A DNA stretch of 64,000 nt. Source: Capra hircus. Taxonomy: Eukaryota > Chordata > Mammalia > Artiodactyla > Bovidae. The notes beneath the pieces were generated by a model. The model saw nothing but the letters and a program-made list of their open reading frames with translations. It searched no databases and was not told where the DNA came from. Made by a program: the position numbers and the translations under genes. Below are positions 22,266 through 34,290 of this stretch, piece after piece (the stretch's first letter is position 1; each line of letters starts with the position of its first letter). The stretch lies in the NCBI RefSeq assembly GCF_001704415.2, contig NW_017189517.1, positions 12,349,167 to 12,413,166 of the forward strand. Reading direction: 5' to 3'.

Positions 22266-24690
22266 GAGTCGGGGTTAGCGAGTTATTTTTCCATTTTCCA
22301 TGTTTACATTGTGGGGAAACCAGGCTGTGCCTGGTGCTTATCCAGTGCTCATTTCCACACACATACAGCCCAGCCGTGTTATCCAGTAATTGTGACTTTT
22401 GCAACCTGAATACCTGCAGGAAAAAAAAAAATTGCTCCCGGGGGAATGGAGGCACGACTCAGCCAGCCCTGGAATTCTGAATGGCTCCCATTCTTCACAG
22501 TTTAAATGGTAAAGGAGGTCTGTTTCCCCACAAAAACCAGGGTTTGCACTTTGCCTCTCTCAGCACCTAAACAACAATATTAGAGCTCATTAAAATCAAC
22601 CAGGACTCGAGAAGGGGCAGCCTTCATGGGGGGTACTTTTCCCTTGTGCTGTTCTGGAAAATACCACAATGCTGAGAGCAGACATTTATCTTGACTAGTT
22701 TTCCTCTAACGATTTCCCCCACGCGCACCAAGGTGCTGCCTCCTAACAGCACAATGGCCAGCGGCCCAGCTGAATCAGTGCAGTTGCCTGCAGCCTGCTC
22801 AGAAGAACCTTAAATGCTATTTATTGACTGCCCACCATCTGCAGAAGGCCTGTTACTTGGTTCCCTGTCTTTGGGGGAGTCCCTGAAGAAAGGATCTCGT
22901 GGGCCTCCAGATTTCCCACAATCTCGAGAAGGCAAGGGAGCCACCCTCTCTGGTTTCCTCATCTGTGTAATGGGAGGTGGGGGCGAGAATGGTAGTCCGC
23001 TACACCCCACCCTTGGCCCCCACTTCGGCCATGCTCAACTCCCCTCCCTAAGGCTCTATCAGGGGCCCACAAAAACCTCAGAAGCAGTCCTTCCTTTTCA
23101 CATCCTGGCATATCCAACTCCCTCCTCCTGAGACTTCCTACTCGGGCCAGGGCCCTTGTGCCCTTGGCCTGTAGTTCCTCAGGCTGTGTTCAGTGCCCAG
23201 GCCTAAGTAGGGGTGTATGACTCAGTGAGAACACACAGCTGCAGGCTCAGACATGCTTGGCCAAAGACCAAATAGGGCACCATCAGCCAGGGCACTGGGC
23301 AAGCATTTGAGCTCAGGAATCACACAGACCTGACAGACAGTCACTAGCTAGCTTTGTGATTTTTAGGAAGGTTGAATAACATCTTTTAGCTGAATACCCA
23401 TGTCTGTAGAGCAACAACAGTAACAATAATAGGAACTAACATTTGTTAACTGCTGGGTTCCAAGCTCAGTTCCAAGAACTTTATATATATATAACAGTCA
23501 TGTTTTCTTCATTGAGACCCACGACAAGAGATACCAAGGATGCTTATCCGGAGAGCAAGACCTTAACCATGGTGGTCCCAGTGGCAGCACTTAGACATTT
23601 CCTCCAGCTTCCTTCTGTCTGTCTCCTGGGGGGTGAAGTTTACCCCTTTTCACCTCTGCCCGCTCTCTTCGGAGAAAAGAAGAAAACCAACTCCTCTCTC
23701 TGGCTGCCCCAGATGCCACCTCTTGGGGATGACAATTTGCCAGAAGATGCCACATGGAAATACTCCAGAAGCTGAGAAGTACCATGTGGAGAGGGGGGGA
23801 GTCTCTGGAAGGGAAGGCAGGAAGCATGAGTTGATTAATCAGTGGCAGAACTAGTCTCTATGGGACATGGATGGATTGTGTCCTTCAAGAGGCCCCTCAT
23901 CTCCACACTGGAAGGGGCTTTCTCTAAAAGTTCTTTCCACCTCAGAACCACACTGAGTACTGATGATCCGAGACTCACGGGAGTAATTTTAGAACACACA
24001 AAATTTCAGGGGGCAAGGTAAACAGCAAAACTTTTCACACTGCCAAGCAACTGAGTGGACTCTGGGTGAAGGCTGGTAACTACGGGTCATAAAGCTTGGA
24101 ATTTCACATCTTGTTAAAAATCTCAGCTTTCTCACTGTTTACAGAAGTCCTTAGATTTATGTACTTTGGAGCCTACTGGGCTTTGGGAAGGAGAGGAACT
24201 AGATTTCCTTTAAAAAGAAGTAAACATCACCAGGACTGTGGTGATGAGTTCTGTGTGAAGTCCTGTGAAGAGTTCCACGTTGGGTTGAAATTTACAGACT
24301 TTTAGAAATCTTCTTTTCTTCCCTTTCACCAAATAAGAAACCATCATTTTCCTGCCTTGTAAAAGACAGGAAAGAAGAATGGCATTGAAAAACATCTTTC
24401 TTTTTAAGGAAAATCTATTTGTGCTTTGCTGAATGTTTCCCCACAGTATACACAGGCTAACTTTTGGTTAACGAGGGGTGGGGGGGGGCGTCAATTAATT
24501 AAGACATTGATTAAGGTATTACTTTTCACACACAGAACTGCTCCTTCCTTCAGGTGAGGTGTGAAGAACAACAGAAAACCCCTTGCCAGGAGAAGTGGAT
24601 GGCTTATTTGGAGGGGTGCGAGACCTTCAGCGTTTCCTAAATTAGCTTTGTGTCCAGGAGATACTTTTCCTGGAGTGCTTGTGTACTGCT
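22266..24690. other. Intronic stretch with little repeat content
   Basis: No supported gene. A MIR-like remnant lies at about 23335-23500. The section 22280-22800 is repeat-free with palindromic AT/GC clusters and could be conserved non-coding sequence. Open frames up to 110 codons (23443-23775) look non-coding. Confidence 0.4.
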
Positions 24691-24755
24691 GTTGCTAAGT
24701 CGCTTCAGTCGTGACCGACTCTGTGCAACCCCATAGATGGTAGCCCACTACTCTT
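24690..24755 (-). mobile_element. Bov-A SINE fragment
   Basis: Short 3' end piece: gctgttgctaagtcgcttcagtc, then gactctgtgcaaccccatagatggtagccca. It breaks off after about 65 bp. Confidence 0.75.
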
Positions 24756-24759
24756 AAGT

Positions 24760-25950
24760 CAAGCCATTCAAGGAGCCAGTGAAAGTCTTGGCTGTCTTAT
24801 AGATCAGTGGGCTCCCAAGGATGGGTCCTGTTTTCCACCTCTCTTGCATTGCCCAGCATCAGTTCGTCACAGCATCAGCTTAAAGGGGGGAAAGGAGAGA
24901 CATTCAGCATCCAGTGTGGTGAAGACAATCAAATGACTGGAAGAAATCCACTTTATGTGACTATAAAGGCTCACATTTCTCACTAGACCAAACATGACTG
25001 CTAAGCCACAAGAATGGTTTGACAAATGCACCAAAGACAGCACATCTAAATGAGCATCCAGCCACTTCAAAGTCGTCCCCTCTTCAAGTCCCACACTTCT
25101 TACGTGAGTCTGCTGCCACGGCTGCTCATAGCGTTTAAGGAACTCCTCTTTGGGGACCGCTGGTATATGAGTCACTCAAGAAAAACAGTTAAAATGGCAA
25201 TCCTAGGGCTTGGGGGATCCAATCCCATCGGAAGGGATTGCCTTTGAATCAATTAACTATACCTGTGTTTTATCTACGCTCACATATTAATGTTGTTTGA
25301 TCTGTAAGCCATCCTCCTTGCCTTGACCTAGTCATTTACATGCAATGGGAGGTTCCGTGCAGTTGGTTTCAACATCATCAACCAAGGAAGGAGACCAGAC
25401 CTTCAGCATTAATGACTCAATGTCATGTAGAGCCCCACTCTGAAGTCTACTTAGGACCACCAACCACAGTTCTTATTTCTGTACCACTAATCATTACTCC
25501 AAGAACAAGATGTGCAAAAGCTGAACTTTAAAATACAGAACTAAGCTACAGGTATAACAAAATGTTCAGTCCTATTGATTTGGGCTAAGAATTTGTTTCC
25601 TTTCTTAAATTAACTTTTTATTGATTGCTCCTATGACCTTAACTTGTACAATTTTAGTGGTCTTCTTCCATTAAAAAAATGGCTTTTATATTTATTTCCC
25701 CTTTGAGTGATGTAAGAAACTTATTGTGGCCTTTCGTGAACCAGCAGCCTTAAAGGAAAGTTAAACGTTTACAGCATAATCTTCATAACTTTGCTCAGGC
25801 CAAGTTCTCTGGGCTTTCCCTGGACAGCAGTGGGCTTCCTTGGGCTTGTTTTGTCATGCTTTTGTCTCTTGGGGTCACTTATCCACACTCTGGGGACCCC
25901 CGGGATCTCTGAGGGACTTTTGATTTCTGAAGCCACATGCCTAGGACAGT
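24760..25950. other. Intronic stretch, no recognised element
   Basis: About 1.2 kb of unique-looking AT-rich sequence. No coding signal. Confidence 0.45.
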
Positions 25951-26425
25951 GGTTCTCAAGCACATACGCGCATCAGAATTTCCCACACAGTGTCCGACTC
26001 TTTGAGTGGAATTCTCCAGGACAAAATACTGGAGTGGGTAGCCTTTCCCTCCTCCAGGGGATCTTCCTGACCCAGGGATCGAACCCAAGTCTCCCACATT
26101 GCAGGCGGATTCTTTACCAGCTGAGCCACAAGGGAAGCCCAAGAACACTGGAGTGGGTAGCCTATCACTTTTCCAGTGGATCTTCCCAACCCAGGGAACC
26201 GAACCAGGGTCTCCTGCATTGCAGGTGGATTCTTTACCAATTGAGCTATCAGGGAAGCCCAGGAAGCTAACAGGGAATTTCCCAGAGGGCTTGTTAAAAT
26301 AGATTGCCAGGCTCCAGCCCCTGCATTTCTGCTTCAGTGGTTTGACCCAAGAATGTGCATTTCTGACAATTTATGAAATGATGCTGATGCTGCTGATTCT
26401 GGGCCATGATGTGAGAACCACATCC
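25951..26425 (+). mobile_element. MER5A DNA transposon split by a SINE
   Basis: Left part acagtggttctcaagcac ... catcagaatttccc (25956-25985). Right part gagggcttgttaaaatagattg ... ctgatgctgctgattct ... gtgagaaccaca (26285-26424). The two halves form one MER5A interrupted by a Bov SINE, with the duplicated target GAATTTCCCA at 25976-25985 and 26275-26284. Confidence 0.8.
25986..26274 (-). mobile_element. Dimeric Bov-tA SINE
   Basis: Reverse strand. It has two complete tRNA-Glu-type heads (B-box reverse complements gggatcgaacccaagtctcc and gggaaccgaaccagggtctcc), each next to a Bov-A unit piece. A single 10-bp target duplication surrounds both, so the dimer inserted as one unit. Confidence 0.85.
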
Positions 26426-26535
26426 TTAGCTTGTTCATAAAAGTCCTGGGTTTGTGTCCCAGTGGTAGGATGGGGAGAATACATGTTCTACAGTCAAAGA
26501 GAAACTGATTCATATCTGAGCAATCCTATTTAATT

Positions 26536-26790
26536 GATGCTGAAGCTGAAGCTTCAATACTTTGGCCACCTGATGCAAAGAGCTGACTCATTAGAAAAGA
26601 CCCTGATGCTGGGAAAGACTGAGGGCAGGATGAGAAGGAGGTGACAGAAGATGAGATGGTTGGATGTCATCACTCACTCAATGGACATGAATTTGAGCAA
26701 ACTCCAGGAGATAGTGAAGGACAGGGAAGCCTGGTGTATTGCCGTCCATGGGGTCGCAAAGAGTCGGACATGACTGAACAAGAACAGCAA
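26536..26790 (+). mobile_element. BovB LINE, 3' end fragment
   Basis: Plus-strand BovB text: gatgctgaagctgaagcttcaatactttggccacc, then aaaagaccctgatgctggg, then ggtcgcaaagagtcggacatgactgaac. It is strongly 5'-truncated. Confidence 0.85.
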
Positions 26791-26804
26791 CTTAACTTGT
26801 GGCA

Positions 26805-26905
26805 AGGCACTGGGTCAAATCACATTCTCTGTTAGTCTCAGCTTCTTCATCATTAGAATGGGAATAATAATACTGGACTCACAGTATTGTTGTAAGTTGA
26901 TGTGT
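26805..26905 (+). repeat. MIR ancient SINE fragment
   Basis: Pattern gggtcaaatcacattctctg ... tcatcattagaatgggaataataatact ... attgttgtaagtt. Confidence 0.55.
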
Positions 26906-26917
26906 AAGTTACTGTGT

Positions 26918-27122
26918 AAGTGTGAAAGTGTTAGTCCTCAGTCATGTCCAACTTTTTGCAACCCCCTGGACTGTACCCCACCAGGCTTCTCTGTCCATGG
27001 GATTCTCCAAGCAAGAAAACCAGAATGAGTTGCCATGTCCTCCTCCAGGGGATCTTCCTGACCCAGGGATCAAATCTGGGCCTCCTGCATTGCAGGCAGA
27101 TTCTTTACTATCTGAACCACAG
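26918..27122 (-). mobile_element. Bov-tA SINE
   Basis: Complete reverse copy: gttagtcctcagtcatgtcc at the BovB-derived end, then gcaagaaaaccagaatgagttgcc, then the tRNA-Glu head (cctgcattgcaggcagattctttac) at the right. Flanked by similar taagtg-containing sequence (26905-26915, 27124-27131), a possible decayed target duplication. Confidence 0.85.
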
Positions 27123-27567
27123 GTTTAAGTGCCAGACACCAATGCCCTCAGCTCCTTGCTATGCAACTAGTTGGCATAAGGAAATGCCCTCTCTTTGCAG
27201 CCAAAAGCCTCCCCTTTTTAAGGATTACTGGTCTGTTCTAGGCATGCTTTATTATACCATCCTAGGTAATCAAAGACACAAAGACAGGAACTACTAAAAA
27301 TACATGCCTTCAGCCCAGGAATATTCCTTGCAGTTAAATTGATTCCCGAGAACCACTGGCCATTTGTGACTTGTGGGCAAATCTTTGCTGTCGAGGCCTT
27401 GAATTCTTTACCTCTAAAGTGAAGACATTGATTTAGATGATTTGCCATCTCAAAAGTTTCTTCTTGCTCTGCCAAGTCTCAAAATCTGTGACTTAGAACT
27501 TGGGTACTTATTTCAGCATAGTCTGTTTCAATGAACATGAAAACTGTATGGTTCTCATTTTACCCAT

Positions 27568-28180
27568 TTCAGTTCAGTCGCTTAGTCGTGCCTGACTCTT
27601 TGGCACCCCATGGACTGCAGCATGCCAGGCCTCCCTGTCCATCACTAACTCTTGGAGTCTACTCAAACTCATGTCCATTGAGTCGGTGATGCCATCCAAC
27701 CATCTCTTCCTCTGTCGTCCCCTTCTCCCACCTTCAATCTTTCCCAGCATCAGGGTCTTTTCAAATGAGTCAATTCTTCACATCAGGTGGCCAAAGTATT
27801 GGAGTTTCAGCCTCAGCACCAGTCTTTCCAATGAATATTCAGGACTGATCTCCTTTAGGATGGACTGGTGGGATCTCCTTGCAGTCCAAGGGATTCTCAA
27901 GAGTCTTCTCCAACACCACAGTTCAAAAACATCAATTCTTCAGTGCTCAGCTTTCTTTATAGTCCAACTCTCACATGCATACATGACTACTGGAAAAAAC
28001 ATAGCCTTGACTAGACGGACCTTTGTTGACAAAGTAATGTCTCTGCTTTTTAATATGCTGTCTAGGTTGGTCATAACTTTCCTTCCAAGGAGCAAGCGTC
28101 TTTTAATTTCATGGCTGCAATCACCATCTGCAGTGATTTGGGATCCCCCCAAAATAAAGTCTGTCACTGTATCTATTTAC
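27568..28180 (-). mobile_element. BovB LINE, 3' fragment
   Basis: Begins with the ttcagttcagtcgctta tail in reverse and extends 0.6 kb into RT coding sequence. The minus strand retains motifs such as MYACESWTIKKAEH. A long plus-strand shadow frame (27671-28267) is not a gene. Confidence 0.9.
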
Positions 28181-28439
28181 ATACTCTTAATGTCTTTAAG
28201 CTTCCCACCCTTCTTTAAAATTGGACTACTACACAGAAAGTCAGGGAAAAGTGCTAAATGTAACTAGATACCCTTCATAGCTAGAGCCCCTTAAATGTTC
28301 CTGCACAGGTGTAAAATGGTAGTTCTGTTATTTAATACTGACATCTAGTGGCTTTTCTGTATCAAAGACAGCGATAGGCATTTCCTGTGAGCTCACCATA
28401 AGCTCTGCTGTTTCTGCTGCAGACATCCAATTAACAGTC

Positions 28440-29245
28440 TTTTACTAATCACTTATTTTATGTCAAACATTATTCCAGGCCCCAGGGGGCTTATGTTAAT
28501 AAATGCTACATGGTCCCTACTCTTCTAGAGCTCATAGTCCAATGGGGGAAGCAGACAAATCACTAGACAATCACAGCCCATCGTGCTGAATGTTACAATG
28601 GGAGAATACCAGCACAGTTGAAACAGAGGAATACCAGGGTAGGTAACTCTGCCCCGGAAGGTCAAAGAAAGGTTCATGGAGGAGGCAGTCTTTGAGTTTA
28701 GTCTTGGAGGTTTCCAGGTGGTCTACAAAAGACAGATTGGAGCCATTCCAAACAGTAGGGACTCCATATACAAAGGGAAAGGACCTGTAGGATCTTTGCC
28801 TGGAACCAATGTAGAACATTAAAATTACTTTTGCATACTTGGAGCATAGAATATACAGCAGGGTTTGTCAGCCTTGGCACTGCTGATAATTAGCCACTAG
28901 CCTGCACTGTAGGATGTTTAGAAGCATTCCTAGACTCAACTCAGTAGATGTCGGTAGCACCTACTCCCCAGTTGTGGCAACCAAAATGTCTCCAGGTATT
29001 TCCAGATGTCCTAGGGTCAGGGAATGGAAGTGGGGAGGGTTCGAATTACTCATCGTTGAGAAAGACTCGTGTCGAGGGAGCTTCATAGAGATCAGACTGA
29101 AGAGAAAGAAAGGTGGTTGTCAGGTGCCAGCCACAAGGCTGTGGGTCACATGTAGAGAGCTTGCACTTCATGTCCCAACTGATAGGGAGCCATTAAGAGG
29201 TCTTAACTAGGGAGTGGTAGGTCAGATGTGTGTCATAGGAGAGTG
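28440..29245 (+). repeat. Ancient interspersed repeat (unnamed) split by MER20
   Basis: 28440-28720 and 29080-29240 match the widespread mammalian repeat style 'acatggtccctactcttctagagctcatagtc ... cattaagaggtcttaactagggagtgg'. I recognise the pattern but not the family name. A MER20 copy sits inside. Confidence 0.45.
28858..29069 (+). mobile_element. MER20 hAT-Charlie DNA transposon
   Basis: Recognisable blocks are cagggtttgtcagccttggcac, ctgcactgtaggatgtttagaagcattcc, ccccagttgtggcaaccaaaatgtctccagg and tcgttgagaaagac. Confidence 0.75.
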
Positions 29246-29376
29246 TGGACTGGATGTCAGTCCGGGGCCAGGGAGGTGGGCCAGGATGCTGATACAGTGG
29301 TCAGGTAGAAAAGTGATGAGGGCCTGACCCCAGGCAATGGTAGAAAGGATGGATTTGGGAGCTAACAAGAACTAGA

Positions 29377-29790
29377 GACTGTTACACAGACTGAACTGAG
29401 TTCAGAAAGAGAAAGACAAATATCATATATTAACCCATATATGTGGAATCTAGGAAACTGGCAAAGATGAAGTTATTTGCAAAGCAGAACTAGAGACACA
29501 GATGTAGAGAACAAGTGTACGGGTACCAAGCGGGGAAGGGCAGGTGGGATGAACTGGGAGACTGGGATTGGCAGACATATACTACCATGTATAAAACAGA
29601 CAACTAAAAAGAACCTACTATATAGCACAGGGAACTCTACTCAGTGCTCTGTAACGAGCTAAATGGGAAAGAAATTTAAAAAAGGGGGGGGATATGTGTA
29701 TGCATATAGCTGATTCACTTTACTGTACAGCAGAAACTAACACAACATTGTAAAGCAACTACACTCTAATAAAAGTGGGTTTTTTTTAAA
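29377..29790 (+). mobile_element. L1 LINE, 3' end (ruminant type)
   Basis: Plus-strand L1 3' end: agagaaagacaaatatcatatatta, tatgtggaatctagg, ctatatagcacaggga, gctgattcactttactgtacagcagaaac, then a short A/T tail. A perfect 10-bp target duplication AAGAACTAGA (29367-29376, 29791-29800) defines the ends. Confidence 0.9.
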
Positions 29791-29800
29791 AAGAACTAGA

Positions 29801-31170
29801 ATCAGCAGGACTCGGGGAAAATTCAGACATTGAAGGTAAGCGAGAGAGAGGAGTCAAAGATGGCCCCCGGGTTTCTTCGCTGGGACACTCTTTCTTTGGT
29901 TGCTGTTGTTTCCACATTTATTTACCAATGAGAAGCAAAAGTTGGCCTGGACTTGCAGAGGACGGCAAATGTTTCACTATGTCCTGCCTGTCAAGGCACC
30001 ATGGTCGCATAGAGGCACCAAACAAGGGTCTTTAAATCAACATGGGTAACTGAGGGGGAGTCACGACTCTAAAGATGTGACACCTGGTCACCCTAATGAA
30101 GTGACATGTTTGGTCACAAGATATTTCTGTCCAATCTCTACTAACTGAAATAGGCTGAGTGTGATTTTTCTGTGGCCGAGATTGGCTCACTTGTTTAAAA
30201 TTAAATCACAGCATTCAGCAGCACCCTCTGGGTTTATCAACCTGAAGGGGAGATTTCCAGCAACTACCAGAGACCTGCTCTCGCCTGCATCTTGTTCTGT
30301 TTTGATCAATGCTTGGATGCAGGCATTGCCAGAAGACAAGAAGATATGGTGAAGATATCAGGGGATATAATCAAAATCCAGATGCGTTTTGACAGCCTTA
30401 GACTTCCTCTACCAAGAAGAAATTAAACGGGGCCACAGACAAACTGCATCTGTTCAGGACAAAGTAGAGTGGGTTTTCAAATGACCTGCGTGTGAAACAG
30501 TGAAAGAAGGTAGTTGATGGTGTGTCAGCGGTGTGCTACATCTGCCAAAAGGGCTGATGTGATATGAGGCCACATTAAGAGAAACGGTGTTGAGAATGAG
30601 GGTGGTGATAGGCTGCCCTACTTGTTCCTTGTCAGACTGTGCCTAGAGGGCACATTCCAATCAACTGGAATATGTTCAGAGGCAAACAAAAGCATAGTGA
30701 GGGGACCTGAAGCAGTGGAGAGAATAGTTGAAAACTATATTTAACATACAGAAGAGAAGCCACGGGGTTTCTGAAATGCTGTCTTCCAATACCTGAAGCC
30801 ACACATGTGAAATTAACAAATGCTCTCTAAGTCAGTCCTCAAGGTCTGCAGCTGACAACTCCACATCTTAAGCCCAGATCACTCTTTGAGGCTCTATCTG
30901 TCCATTCAGTCAGACCTGGGAGGCCCCCTTACCCCTCCTCCTCCCTCTCCCCTACATTCATTTTGTCCCTAAGTCTTGTTACTTCAACCCTGCCTCCAAA
31001 TGCCTCCCTAGTCTGCCCTTTTCTTCTGTCTCATTTTCTACAGTAACGTCAACTCACTTCCCCAGTTCCACCACACACCATACACAGCGATCTTTCTGAA
31101 ACACAGGCTCCATTGTGTCACTCCCCTGCCTAAAACCCTCTAAAGGCCTTTCTGTTGCCTTCATAAATCT
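29801..31170. other. Intronic stretch, no recognised element
   Basis: About 1.4 kb with no gene. The C/T-rich part at 30900-31170 resembles an ancient L2-like repeat that continues on the far side of the SINE at 31177-31303. Confidence 0.4.
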
Positions 31171-31176
31171 AAATTC

Positions 31177-31303
31177 TTTTTTTTTTCTTTTTTCTGGCTG
31201 TACCTAACAACTTGAGGGATCTTAGTTCCCTGACCAGGAATTGAACCCGGGCCCTAGGCAGTGAAAGTGCTGAGTCCTAACCACTGGACTGCCAGGAAAT
31301 CCC
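31177..31303 (-). mobile_element. CHR-2-type tRNA-derived SINE
   Basis: Poly(T) tail at the left, body ggctgtacctaacaacttgagggatc, head in reverse (ccctgaccaggaattgaacccgggccc ... taaccactggactgccaggaaatccc). It lies inside an older repeat whose text continues on both sides. Confidence 0.8.
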
Positions 31304-31693
31304 AGAAGTCTCAGTTCTTTCATGTGGCATCTGAGGCCTTCCACGACCCTGTCCATGGCTGCCTCTCCACCCTCCATTCCTACCACTGGCCAGTAACTCC
31401 CAGTAAGAGGTTTCTTGTGTTCTTCCTCTGTACACAACAGGCTAGTTTTATGCCTTTGCTCCTTCTGACCTTTCTGTGTCATACTCCATTTCACTCTTCT
31501 TGCCTCATCTAATTCTTCCTTGTTTTTGAAAATAAAGCTACAGAAACCCTTCTATTATTAGGCTTGGCTGAGAATCACTGCAAGGTGCTTTCATGGTGCC
31601 TTGTGCCCGCTCCAGTCATTAATAGCGCATGAGATAGGGATGCTCCCCTCTGGGCCCTCTGACGTATCTGTGGGCATCTCCAGGCCCTCTTCC

Positions 31694-32088
31694 TGAATCA
31701 ACCCTGAATATTCACTGGAAGGAGGGATGCTGAAGCTGCAATACTTTGGCCACAAAGACTAATCCAAGTGTGTCACTGGTCTTCATAAATTTCTTTTTTT
31801 TTTTTCCCAAATAATCAGACTAATTGCCATGAAGCTGTGGCCTCAGGCCTAGCATGAAGGCTTAAGAGTTGATGCAAAGAGTTGACTCATTAGAAAAGAC
31901 CCCGATGCTGGGAAAGATTGAAGGCAGGAGTAGAAGGGGACGACAGAGGACGAGATGGTTGGATGGCATCACCGACTCAATGCACATGAGTCTGAGCAAG
32001 CTCCAGGAGATGGTGAGGGACAGGGAAGCCTAGTGTGCCACAGTCCATGGGGTCGCAAAGAGTCGGACATGACTTAGCAACTGAACAC
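31694..32088 (+). mobile_element. BovB LINE 3' fragment interrupted by a 112-bp insert
   Basis: BovB text runs ccctgaatattcactggaagg ... ctttggccac to 31753, breaks for 112 bp (31754-31865), and resumes at gatgcaaagagttgactcattag to the gactgaac-like 3' end. The insert is not a transposon but a near copy of 33046-33152. Confidence 0.85.
31754..31865 (+). repeat. Duplicated segment, copy inserted in BovB
   Basis: Matches 33046-33152 with a single substitution (taattgcc versus taatttcc) and length change only in the T run and adjacent C (12 T + CCC versus 8 T + CC). No target-site duplication is seen at its edges. Confidence 0.9.
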
Positions 32089-33045
32089 CAATAATCAGGC
32101 CCTTTTCCAGTGCCAGTCACACCGATGCTGGAGCCAACAAGCACAGGAAGAGTGCCACCTATGCTTCAGTGCTCCTTTGGCTCTCCACTACTGTGCCATT
32201 GGCTTGGGCTTTCACGCCCTCGGTTGCTCTGGGTGTGGCGGGGTCTTCTCTGACATTTCCCTGACAACCCCTCACTTAGAATAATGAGCATCCTCAATCC
32301 TTAGCCCTGTGAAACCTTCCAGGTGTTATCTGCACCTGCCTTTCCACCTCCAACACACTATGCCATTTGGGAGGCCACTGGACATTCCTGGAGACCCACC
32401 TTTGGCTGATCTTCCTTTTCGCCCAAGGATCATTTTCTGAGCAGCATCAAGTGTTTCTAATTGAGGCAGTCTGGCACCCTGGATCTATTTTCCTTGGAAG
32501 AGGAGGGCTGCTGGCAATCCCTGACTCTCCAGAGCTATTGGCATCTGAGTGAATGGTAGCTGTCATTACCAGCATATGGATATGCACACGTGTAGACGCC
32601 TTTAATTCCTCTGCTGCTGTGATAATCCCACAGTGCAGAGACCCTGAGACTGCCCACCTTGGACGGCCCTCCTTTCATACAGGCACTGGGAGAGACCTTC
32701 AGTTTGGAGGAGGGACTCACCTATAACATGAAAGGCTGTCAGTATCCGCCTTTGCGTTCCTGGTCTGCCTCCTCCCTCTCTCCACGTGGGGATGGTGCTT
32801 ACTGGTTTAGACACTAACCCTGGTGGTTATGATCTATCTGCTCTGAAGGACAAGGGAGACTTTTTAGGGAGCAGAGGCATAGCCATGCACAAGGGGTGCA
32901 CTCTAGAATTTACCAGAAGATGCCACTGTTGGCTTGAATCAGTAAAACAAATGTGGGCTGGAGGACTGTCAGCTGAGCATGAAGGCGACTCCATCATGGG
33001 GCTTTTAAACACCCATTTATAATGCATGCCTGGAAAAGCTGGTTG
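32089..33045. other. Intronic stretch, no recognised element
   Basis: About 1 kb of mixed-composition sequence with only short non-homologous open frames. Confidence 0.45.
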
Positions 33046-33152
33046 AAAGACTAATCCAAGTGTGTCACTGGTCTTCATAAATTTCTTTTTTTTCCAAATA
33101 ATCAGACTAATTTCCATGAAGCTGTGGCCTCAGGCCTAGCATGAAGGCTTAA
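33046..33152 (+). repeat. Duplicated segment, likely source copy
   Basis: 107 bp starting aaagactaatccaagtgtg and ending gaaggcttaa. It lies in ordinary unique sequence, while its twin interrupts a BovB, so this is probably the original. Confidence 0.85.
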
Positions 33153-34231
33153 TAAATCTGTACCAAAGGAGTGAATGAGTGAATACCACAGCAAGGAATA
33201 GAAATTTGGAGGCCATGGGAACAGCAGTCACCTTTGTTGGTCAAGGCTACTGGGGAAGAAAAGCTGCTAGTTGTTAGCAGTGGGTCTTTACAGAAATGAA
33301 TTTGGCCGCAGCCAGGCAAAGAGTGAGGCCAGTCAATGTGGGTTTGCCACCCCTCCAGCCTCCCTCCAGGATGCTTCTCTTCTGTCCCATGCTTGTTTAC
33401 TCCACGATATCATAGAAGGTGATAGTTTTAATTGTTTATGGTTTTTTCCAGTCACTTAGATTGTCCAGAGTTTTTAATATGATGAGGCATGACCTTCCCA
33501 GTTCCCAACTCTCTCCTTCTTCCCTGGGATAGTTCATTAAAGAAGTAATTAAAGGAGTTACTGGGATTCTGCTTTTTGTCTGGTACAACATTGAAAAGGA
33601 TGAGATGAGAGTTAAAGAAAAATATGTAAAGTTCTTGTTGCAGAAAACCTACTCTAAACAGAAATACAAACAAAAAATTGTGATTCAGTATCAAAAATAT
33701 TTTAGCAAAGGTTAACTGTGGAAGTGTCACTGAAGAAGAGATGATGACTGGCAGCAGGAGTGGGATAAAGTTTCTCAGAGGAGAGATCATACTTGGACTG
33801 GAAATTGCAGGATGCCTAGAATTTTCCAGTTAAAGAAGGAAGGTTACGCCATGCAGAGGGAACACCATGAATAGAAGAGAAGCACACAGGATAGATCCCA
33901 GGGTGCCTGAATTGCTCAGAGGTCAAGACTTGGGAGGAATGTTTGCTCAGAGGACATCAGCCAGCAGACCTAGCCAGTTGGGTGCTCCTCACTCCTGGGT
34001 GCAGAGGCAGCATCCCTCAGGTGGAAAAGAATAAGCTTCAGAAAAGCTACAAGCCATTCCCCAGGTTTCCTTTAAGAAATTAATGTGTTTATTGTCATCT
34101 TCCTTCCACAATAGGCCCATCCATGACCTCATCCTTCATCCACTGAACTTGAGTGGAAGCTCATTTCTTAATTAAAGTACAGCTGCAAAGGTTTTTTTCC
34201 CTTGATCACATCATAAGCCAGGATGCTTCTG
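33153..34231. other. Intronic stretch, ancient repeat traces
   Basis: 33730-33930 carries the same kind of unnamed ancient repeat as 28440-29240. The rest is unique-looking with no coding signal. Confidence 0.4.
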
Positions 34232-34272
<41 letters not shown>

Positions 34273-34290
34273 TGTGTGTGTGAGTGTGAG
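34232..34290. repeat. (TG)n microsatellite, interrupted
   Basis: A pure run of about 19 TG units followed by interrupted AGTGTG repeats. It lies about 0.9 kb before the HS6ST2 acceptor. Confidence 0.95.

Noticed and set aside
27671..28267. 198-codon plus-strand open frame
   Set aside because: It is antisense to a BovB reverse-transcriptase fragment. Similar shadow frames occur opposite the other BovB copies.
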